From: SXIZ01 sp040079795
GTDB lineage: Bacteria; Pseudomonadota; Gammaproteobacteria; Methylococcales; Methylomonadaceae
Assembly (NCBI GenBank): GCA_040079795.1
Contig: JBEBJQ010000052.1
Location: forward strand, 1-31,645
Reading direction: 5' to 3'
DNA length: 31,645 bases
The notes under the pieces were generated by a model that saw nothing but the letters and a program-made list of their open reading frames with translations, was not told where the DNA came from and searched no databases. The translations under genes were made by a program, and so were the position numbers. Shown one piece after another: positions 16,533-22,105 of the stretch. Position 1 is the stretch's first letter; every line of letters begins with the position of its first letter.

Positions 16533-17687
16533 TTAACCCTCGGTTGACGGGGGCAGAATAATAACCTTAGGCTGATAACCGGACGTTTCCGGTAAAAACC
16601 CGCCAGTGTCAGCTTGTTTAACCGCTTTCACGCTTGGGAGCGCAAAGCCAAACTGGCTGGCGGGGGTTGTGGGTATTTCGTTAGCGTTGCTGCCAACCGC
16701 TAACATAATCTTCCCAATATGTTGACTGCTTTCCATCAACACATGTGCTTTGGCAGCTTCTTCCAGCGCATAAACGGCATGAATGACCGGTTTGATTTGA
16801 CCGGTGGATAATAGCGGCCAGATATTTTTAAACAGTTGCTCGGCAATTAAAGCTTTAAAAGCATCATCACGGGCTCTAAGGGTTGAGCCACTGTAGGTCA
16901 AGCGTTTAAGCAGAAAAGGTAACAGGTTAAGGTCGGCTTTCGGGCCGTTTTGCAATGCGATTTGCACCAAGCGCGCATCAAATGCCATACATTGGACATT
17001 GCGGGCGAAATACTCGCCGCCGATCATGTCTAAAATGACATCCACACCTTGGTTGTTAGTGAGTTCATTGACTTCTTTGACAAAGCCCTGGGTTCTGTAA
17101 TTAATTGCCGCATCCGCACCAAGTTCCAGACAAAACTGGCATTTGGCAGCAGAACCGGCGGTGACAATCACTTTTGCGCCGTAAGCTTTAGCCAGTTGGA
17201 TAGCGGTGGTACCAATGCCACTGCTACCGCCATGCACCAGCAGGGTTTCGGTAGGCATCAGGCGCGCGCGGTCAAACACATTACTCCACACGGTAAAAAA
17301 AGTTTCCGGCAAGGCCGCGGCTTGTAAAAATGAAAAGCCTTGCGGTATCGGTAAACAGAGGCTTGCCGAGGCCAGACAGTATTCAGCATAACCGCCTCCG
17401 GTTACTAAAGCACAGACGTTGTCGCCCACTTTTAAATGCTGCACATCCGCCCCTACTGCGACCACGGTTCCGGCTATTTCCAGCCCGGGAATATCAGAAG
17501 CACCTTCGGGGGGCGGATACATGCCTTTGCGTTGCATTACGTCAGGACGATTAACGCCCGCCGCCGCCACTTTAATAAGCACTTGCTGATAATAAGGTAT
17601 AGCTGTGTCGCGTTGTACCGGTTTTAAAACCTCAGGGGTGCCGCTTTGGGTAATGCCGACAGCCAGCATGTGTTCGGGAAAGCTCAT
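16533..17687 (-). CDS. NAD(P)H:quinone oxidoreductase, zinc-less MDR family
   Basis: This resembles the quinone oxidoreductase branch of medium-chain dehydrogenases (QOR/PIG3-like), which reduce quinones or enals with NADPH. Recognisable parts are the GROES-like N-terminal domain with AAGVNRPDVMQRKGMYPPP, the PGLEIAGTVVAVG segment, and the Rossmann motif HGGSSGIGTTAIQLAK with AYGAKVIVTAGS. The zinc-binding cysteines of alcohol dehydrogenases are absent. Family members usually have about 325 residues; this one has 384 because about 53 residues follow the normal end at IGKIMLAVGS. That tail is rich in Pro, Thr and Val and is not part of the fold I know. The start overlaps the preceding gene by ATGA. 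Confidence 0.9.
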   Translation of the reverse strand: MSFPEHMLAVGITQSGTPEVLKPVQRDTAIPYYQQVLIKVAAAGVNRPDVMQRKGMYPPPEGASDIPGLEIAGTVVAVGADVQHLKVGDNVCALVTGGGYAEYCLASASLCLPIPQGFSFLQAAALPETFFTVWSNVFDRARLMPTETLLVHGGSSGIGTTAIQLAKAYGAKVIVTAGSAAKCQFCLELGADAAINYRTQGFVKEVNELTNNQGVDVILDMIGGEYFARNVQCMAFDARLVQIALQNGPKADLNLLPFLLKRLTYSGSTLRARDDAFKALIAEQLFKNIWPLLSTGQIKPVIHAVYALEEAAKAHVLMESSQHIGKIMLAVGSNANEIPTTPASQFGFALPSVKAVKQADTGGFLPETSGYQPKVIILPPSTEG

Positions 17688-17995
17688 AGGGATGTTTGGT
17701 CCAGTTTGGTTTGTACGCTGTAGATTTTATCGGCCATGCTTTGCTCTTTATCCGTCCGGGTATTAACCCGCATAGAAGTCACAATGCGCGGTGCGCCCAT
17801 GCCATGCACGACTTCGTGGCAACGTTTAACGGCGGCAAATACCGCATCCCATTCACCTTCTATTTCAGTATTGTTGGCATTGATCCTGAAAGATAAACCC
17901 GCCTCCCGAATAACGCTGGCGCAGGCGGCGACATACGTCGAGACGGATACCCCGACCCCTAGCGGCACCACGCAAAGATCAATTGAAACATTCAT
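17684..17995 (-). CDS. MTH1187-family thiamine-binding protein (DUF77)
   Basis: This small ferredoxin-like-fold protein belongs to the MTH1187/YkoF-related family (formerly DUF77); characterised relatives bind thiamine. The start is read as the ATG at 17995 (MNVSIDLCVVPLG), because GGAGG at 18006-18002 then sits 5 nt upstream; the ATG at 17998 is only 2 nt from it, and a TTG at 18007 would include the ribosome site. The product has about 103 aa, and VSTYVAACASVIREAGL and CHEVVHGMGAPRIVTSMRVNTR are the family stretches. The stop overlaps the oxidoreductase start by four bases. No thi gene is near, so a thiamine role here rests on family resemblance only. Confidence 0.85.
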   Translation of the reverse strand: MNVSIDLCVVPLGVGVSVSTYVAACASVIREAGLSFRINANNTEIEGEWDAVFAAVKRCHEVVHGMGAPRIVTSMRVNTRTDKEQSMADKIYSVQTKLDQTSL

Positions 17996-18007
17996 CATAC
18001 CCTCCAA

Positions 18008-18353
18008 CCGTTGGCTGATTTAAACTGGAAATTGCGGGTATTATAGGGAAGATTGGGGTGGCAACCAACTTAAAGAATCCTGATGAATAGACCTTAATAC
18101 TTAAGCAATCTGTGAAGCACGCCTGAAGGATTAAGCCTTGCATTTTTTCTTCTGCTTAGCCAGGGTTTTTCCTTTAAACGTAATCAAGATGCTTATTCCC
18201 CCACAGACGCGCTTGACCCGGCTGGTTTGCCTTATTTATCAGCGGCGTGGTATATTAATTCCGCTGTTAGCCATTAGCAGCGTACCTGAAAATAGGCACC
18301 GAACCGTTAGCTTATTCTCCCTTAGTCATCTAAACCATAAAAAAGGATTCGTT
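18008..18353. other. Divergent intergenic region
   Basis: This 346-bp stretch separates the minus-strand thiamine-binding gene from the plus-strand secreted protein. It stays open in the frame of the latter from 18138, but that part (for example MLIPPQTRLTRLVCLIYQRR) lacks a ribosome site and precedes a clear signal peptide, so I read it as non-coding leader. It contains the promoter candidate listed next. No hairpin with a T-run is seen. Confidence 0.5.
18227..18256 (+). promoter_or_regulatory. Candidate extended -10 promoter of the repeat-containing secreted protein
   Basis: TATATT (18251-18256) is preceded by TGG, an extended -10 arrangement, and TTGCCT (18227-18232) lies 18 bp upstream as a weak -35. 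A start near 18263 would leave a leader of about 90 nt. Confidence 0.33.
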
Positions 18354-19202
18354 ATGCGTAAACCCCCTTACTTACTTGCAACCTTACTTACTTTAACGCC
18401 GCTTGCCGCTAACGCGGCGTGTGAAGTTATTCCGCTGACCACCGCGCAGATGTCCGGCACCCAGGTGGATGGCAAAATTATCAGCGGCGAGGAGTGTCGC
18501 GGTGTCGGTGATTATTCCAGCTATACCGCAGACCGATATTCCTTTAAGGGTAAGGCAGGGGATATTGTTACCGGCAATTTAATGAAATCAAGTTTTAATA
18601 GTTACAATACAGCTGCCCAGCTGCTGGATACAAAAGAAAATAGCATCGCACTGGCATTAATTAATGGATCGCCAGGAAGTTCTAGCCAATTTGAAGTGAG
18701 ATTGAAAACTGATGGCATTTATACACTAGCCATTTCCTATGTGGTTGGTTCACAACCGCAAACCTATTCATTTAAATTGTCCAGCACCAATCCTGAGCAA
18801 ACGTCGATCCCAACCCCGACACCCGCGCCAATTCCGACTCCAACCCCGGCACCAGAATTTACCTGTCTCGAAAACGCCTATAAAGAGGGTGTGGCTGCAC
18901 TCACTTCAGTCAGCGTACCGGATGGCATTGGCGGGATGATCAAATATAAAGTGTCCTTAGCCGTGGAAGCTTTCTCAAATCCGCTGAAGTTTAAGGTTGA
19001 TAAAGCCGATATCATTTTATCCTCAACCCCAGCTGCTGCGTGTGCGTCCGATTCGTATAAAGACGGCAAGTTAAACATTAATTCGATTACTGTGCCCAAC
19101 GCCAGCATGGGCGGTACGGATAAATATAAAGTGACCATGCAGTTGGAAGCCGGATCCGATCCTTTAAAATTTACCGTGGAAACCGCGGATCTTATTAAAT
19201 AG
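18354..19202 (+). CDS. Secreted protein with Pro-Thr linker and duplicated C-terminal module
   Basis: AAAAGGA (18342-18348) lies 5 nt before the ATG at 18354, and the product then begins with a Sec signal peptide (MRKPPYLLATLLTLTPLAANA, cleavage near residue 21). The mature part has three sections. Residues 22-150 form a beta-rich domain (DRYSFKGKAGDIVTGNL, DGIYTLAISY) resembling bacterial pre-peptidase C-terminal (PPC-like) domains. About 153-168 is a linker of PTPTPAP units. Two copies of a module of about 51 residues start at Cys171 and Cys230, both with YK(E/D)G near the start, KYKV in the middle and PLKF near the end. The paired Cys suggest one disulfide between copies or within the domain. 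The function is unknown; an extracellular or surface location is inferred. Confidence 0.82.
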   Translation: MRKPPYLLATLLTLTPLAANAACEVIPLTTAQMSGTQVDGKIISGEECRGVGDYSSYTADRYSFKGKAGDIVTGNLMKSSFNSYNTAAQLLDTKENSIALALINGSPGSSSQFEVRLKTDGIYTLAISYVVGSQPQTYSFKLSSTNPEQTSIPTPTPAPIPTPTPAPEFTCLENAYKEGVAALTSVSVPDGIGGMIKYKVSLAVEAFSNPLKFKVDKADIILSSTPAAACASDSYKDGKLNINSITVPNASMGGTDKYKVTMQLEAGSDPLKFTVETADLIK

Positions 19203-19212
19203 CCGTGTTGTT

Positions 19213-19285
19213 TGGGTTGCCGGTGGTTTGGTAACCCACTATCGGGTCTTTTCTAGTTGGGTTAATGCAATAGGATTAACCCAAC
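19213..19285. repeat. Pair of TGGGTT/AACCCA palindromes
   Basis: Two neighbouring inverted repeats share the same core. The first pairs TGGGTTGC (19213-19220) with GTAACCCA (19231-19238), including one G-T pair. The second is a perfect 11-bp stem, GTTGGGTTAAT (19256-19266) with ATTAACCCAAC (19275-19285), around an 8-nt loop. Both lie between convergent genes. They could act as a bidirectional transcription stop, but no T-run follows either one, and they look more like dispersed palindromic repeats of the TGGGTT type found in many bacterial intergenic regions. Confidence 0.65.
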
Positions 19286-19331
19286 ATATTCACTACTGCA
19301 AAGTGTTTAAAGCCGTATTCAGCGATGACCT

Positions 19332-19769
19332 TCAAAATAAACTTTCATCCTTAAAGCGCTCTAAAAAATGGGTTAACACTTTTTCCGTTTCGGTGGGCGA
19401 AGCGCTGAAAAAATCAGCCGTTTGCTTTTGCCAAAAGTCAGTGAACCCCTCAACTGCGTCAAAGTTGTCAGGGTTGATTTTATTAAATCCCATCGTCCAG
19501 TTTGGAAAAGCCCGCGCTTCGATGGGTTTTTTATAGATAAGCCTGACTTTGTGGTGTCTTGGGTCTTGTTTAATGATATTAAACGACTCGGTAACTGTTG
19601 CTTCCGTGCCTTCCAAAATCTGCATAAAATAGGGGTCAAGGTAAAGCAGCATGCCCGTGATGCTTAAGCTTGCATTCTTTAATCTGGATTTTGTCAGCAA
19701 CGCTTTTAAGGTTTCATCAGTCATTTTTTGATTTGCAACACTGGTATAAATCAGGCAGTAAGGCGGCAT
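19332..19769 (-). CDS. Short BLUF-domain blue-light sensor protein
   Basis: BLUF domains bind FAD and sense blue light through rearranged hydrogen bonds. All key residues of the photocycle are present: Tyr8 (LIYTS), Asn32 (KNASLSITGMLLY) and Gln50 (FMQILEG), equivalent to AppA Tyr21, Asn45 and Gln63. Trp91 and Met93 (FPNWTMGF) correspond to AppA Trp104 and Met106. The fold continues through DPRHHKVRLIYKKPIEAR. The product has 145 aa, with only a C-terminal tail of about 45 residues and no attached EAL, GGDEF or cyclase domain, so its output must go through a partner protein. The neighbours (a secreted protein and a LOG gene) do not reveal the partner. No clear Shine-Dalgarno is seen. Confidence 0.93.
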   Translation of the reverse strand: MPPYCLIYTSVANQKMTDETLKALLTKSRLKNASLSITGMLLYLDPYFMQILEGTEATVTESFNIIKQDPRHHKVRLIYKKPIEARAFPNWTMGFNKINPDNFDAVEGFTDFWQKQTADFFSASPTETEKVLTHFLERFKDESLF

Positions 19770-19885
19770 AGTTTAATTTTCAAAATTAAGTTTCTGAAAA
19801 AACGCTGAAGGGTAGGGAAGCTTCACTACGACCTATTAAAGCAGCGCGGTGTATTGGGCACTAAAATAAAAAAACTTAAGCAGGT

Positions 19886-20479
19886 TCAAGTTTGTTCCCG
19901 GCTTATCCATTTATCCATGGCAGGCGCTTGGTACGCTATAAATTTATCAATTATCCTATCCGGACACTCTTCAAGCAGTAATAATACCCGATGTTTCGGT
20001 TTAACAAACTGTTCTGTAACTGCCTGATCCAAGAATGTAATCAAGCCATCGTAATAGCCCTGTACGTTTAATAAGGCACAGGGTTTTTGATGCAAACCCA
20101 GTTGCGCCCAGGTAAGGATTTCAAATAATTCTTCCAGTGTACCCAGGCCCCCGGGTAATGCAATAAAGCCATCGGCTAACTCCGCCATCAGCGCTTTACG
20201 TTCGTGCATGGAGTTGACGATTTTCAGCTCAGTTAAGTGGTGATGACAGACTTCTTTGTTAACCAAGACTTGCGGAATCACGCCGATGACCTCACCACCG
20301 TTGTCTAACACCGCATCGGCAATAATCCCCATGATGCCGATACTGGCACCACCATAGACCAGCCCTAAGTCACGTTTTGCCAGCTCAGCACCCAGTTGCT
20401 TAGCGGCCACGGTATATTCAGGGCTTTTGCCGTTACTGGAGCCACAATAGACACAGATTCTTTGCATAGGTTTATTCAT
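19886..20479 (-). CDS. LOG-family nucleotide 5'-monophosphate phosphoribohydrolase
   Basis: This belongs to the LOG (lonely guy, TIGR00730) family of Rossmann-fold enzymes that hydrolyse nucleoside or cytokinin 5'-monophosphates to base and ribose 5-phosphate; several were once misannotated as lysine decarboxylases. The start ICVYCGSSNGKSPEY, the GLVYGGASIGIMGIIADAVL segment, the SMHERKALM motif and the diagnostic PGGLGTLEELFEILTWAQLG are all present. Length is 197 aa, as usual. The start may be the ATG at 20479 or the one at 20467 (MQRICVYCG); neither has a good Shine-Dalgarno. The substrate in this organism cannot be told from sequence. Confidence 0.92.
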   Translation of the reverse strand: MNKPMQRICVYCGSSNGKSPEYTVAAKQLGAELAKRDLGLVYGGASIGIMGIIADAVLDNGGEVIGVIPQVLVNKEVCHHHLTELKIVNSMHERKALMAELADGFIALPGGLGTLEELFEILTWAQLGLHQKPCALLNVQGYYDGLITFLDQAVTEQFVKPKHRVLLLLEECPDRIIDKFIAYQAPAMDKWISREQT

Positions 20480-20787
20480 TTGTTACAACTTTAAAGGGGA
20501 CGGAATGGACATTAAATTCAGGATAAATCATAACACTTGCTTAGCTTAGGCATAACAAGGGCAACTTTTATACCATGTAATGCCGCATCGCAGGCCGTCC
20601 AAACCCGATAAATGCCCCAGCACATCGAAAGCTTGGGTGGATAATTGTGAAAAATCACGCTGCATGGCTTTTACCCGATGCTAACCATTAAGTCTTATGG
20701 GAAGCATACTGCTTATGGGACAAAAACGCCATTTTTACGGCTGGTCTTAAGGTAAAATAATCCCCAGTTGGCACTGAGGAAAGCCGG
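20480..20787. other. Intergenic region before the gcv group
   Basis: This 308-bp region separates the minus-strand LOG gene from the plus-strand small ORF and gcvT. I looked for a tandem glycine riboswitch because of gcvT, and do not see its conserved core segments. A short inverted element, GCATACTGC (20704-20712), and several AT-rich hexamers are present, but none forms a convincing promoter or attenuator. Confidence 0.4.
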
Positions 20788-21012
20788 ATGGGAAACGATG
20801 GTGAAAACCAGAACGGGGCTATTGCTGGGTGCTTATTTTTCGGCGACCAAAATCAGTTGGTTATTACGGTGGGTTTATGGACACAAGACCAGCTCCTTGA
20901 GAAGCAAGGGATTGACCGATATTTTCGCGGAACTTTCGCGCCTGACGAGATTAGGTCACGCAAACACTATTGGTTTAAGGCCGTGGCAAGGGCCAAAAAT
21001 TGGCTGGACTAA
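20788..21012 (+). CDS. Small protein of unknown function upstream of gcvT, 74 aa
   Basis: I do not recognise this protein. The case for a real gene is its strong ribosome site (GAGGA at 20776-20780, 7 nt before the ATG) and its position: it ends two bases before the gcvT ATG, and gcvT has no good ribosome site of its own. The sequence looks soluble, with a central hydrophobic strand (NQLVITVGLW) followed by a charged, possibly helical part (DEIRSRKHYWFKAVARAKNW). It has one Cys, no signal peptide and no membrane segment. An overlapping frame (20768-21055) is also open but has no better start signal. It may be a leader ORF that couples translation to gcvT, or a small conserved protein. Confidence 0.5.
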   Translation: MGNDGENQNGAIAGCLFFGDQNQLVITVGLWTQDQLLEKQGIDRYFRGTFAPDEIRSRKHYWFKAVARAKNWLD

Positions 21013-21014
21013 AT

Positions 21015-22100
21015 ATGATGATAAAACAAACCCCTCTCTATCAGCTCCATCTTGAGCTCGGTGCCAAAATGGTGGCTTTTGCCGGTTACCAGATGCCGAT
21101 TTATTACCCTGAAGGCATCATTCAGGAGCATTTGCATTGCCGAAGCCATACAGGGATTTTCGACATATCGCATATGGGGCAATGCCTGATTTCCGGCGAT
21201 GAGGCGGCTAGCGAACTTGAACGGCTGACGCCTAGCGATATTACCGGTCTGAAACCTGGTCAACAAAAATATACCGTATTAACCAATCAGGATGGCGGCA
21301 TACTTGACGACATTATGGTGACACGGTTAAATTCTGGTTTACTGCTTGTGGTTAATGCGGTCTGTAAAGACCAAGATTTTCACTATTTATACCACCAGTT
21401 ATCCGAGCGCTGTCATTTTGTTGAACTTTCCTCGCAGGCACTCATTTCTCTACAAGGCCCGACGGCAGCAGCCACTATCAGAAAACTCTCAACAATTGCA
21501 GCTGATTTGTTATTTATGCAAGCTTGTGAAACGGAGCTGTGTGGTATTAAATGCACCATCAGCCGAAGTGGTTATACTGGCGAAGATGGCTTTGAAATAT
21601 CCTTGCTTGATAGGGATGTGGAAACTTTAGCGCGTATACTGCTGGCTGAAAGCGAAGTTAAACCCATTGGCCTGGGGGCGCGGGATACCCTGCGTTTAGA
21701 AGCAGGCTTATGCCTGTATGGGCACGAACTCAATGCATGCGTAACCCCTATCGAAGCCGGCTTGCAATGGCTGATTAAAAAAGGCCATGGCCAGTTCCCG
21801 GGAGCCCCTATAATTCTGGACCAATTACGCTTGGGGGCTGGAATGACTCGGGCCGGGCTGGTTGTTGATAGTAAAGCACCGGTAAGGGAGGGCAGTGTGC
21901 TTTTAAACTCTGAAGGTTTTGAAATAGGCTACGTCACCAGCGGTAGTTTTTCCCCGAGCCTCGGTAAGCCAATTGCGATGGCACTAATAAAAAAGCAATA
22001 TGCCGGTTTAGGCACTCGTTTATTCGCCAAGGTGCGCGAACATCAGGTCGCGGTCACCGTTACCCGACTCCCTTTCATCCCTCATCGCTATCAAAGATAA
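21015..22100 (+). CDS. gcvT: Aminomethyltransferase, glycine cleavage T protein
   Basis: GcvT transfers the methylene group from aminomethylated GcvH to tetrahydrofolate, releasing ammonia. The start MMIKQTPLYQLHLELGAKMVAFAGYQMPIYY is typical; the ATG at 21015 or 21018 may be used, and a TTG at 21000 in the same frame is rejected. Family stretches are HTGIFDISHMGQ, LTNQDGGILDDIMV, SRSGYTGEDGFEI and LEAGLCLYGHEL. Length is 361 aa, normal for the family. It appears translationally coupled to the small ORF ending at 21012 and is followed by gcvP after 5 nt. The carrier gene gcvH, often between the two, is absent here. Confidence 0.95.
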   Translation: MMIKQTPLYQLHLELGAKMVAFAGYQMPIYYPEGIIQEHLHCRSHTGIFDISHMGQCLISGDEAASELERLTPSDITGLKPGQQKYTVLTNQDGGILDDIMVTRLNSGLLLVVNAVCKDQDFHYLYHQLSERCHFVELSSQALISLQGPTAAATIRKLSTIAADLLFMQACETELCGIKCTISRSGYTGEDGFEISLLDRDVETLARILLAESEVKPIGLGARDTLRLEAGLCLYGHELNACVTPIEAGLQWLIKKGHGQFPGAPIILDQLRLGAGMTRAGLVVDSKAPVREGSVLLNSEGFEIGYVTSGSFSPSLGKPIAMALIKKQYAGLGTRLFAKVREHQVAVTVTRLPFIPHRYQR

Positions 22101-22105
22101 CCCTT

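Noticed and set aside
18138..18353. Longer start for the repeat-containing secreted protein
   Set aside because: The added part has no ribosome site and would bury the clear signal peptide that begins at 18354 with AAAAGGA upstream.
20480..20990. Glycine riboswitch upstream of gcvT
   Set aside because: The conserved aptamer core segments are not visible in the region, and an ORF with a good ribosome site occupies the last 225 bp.
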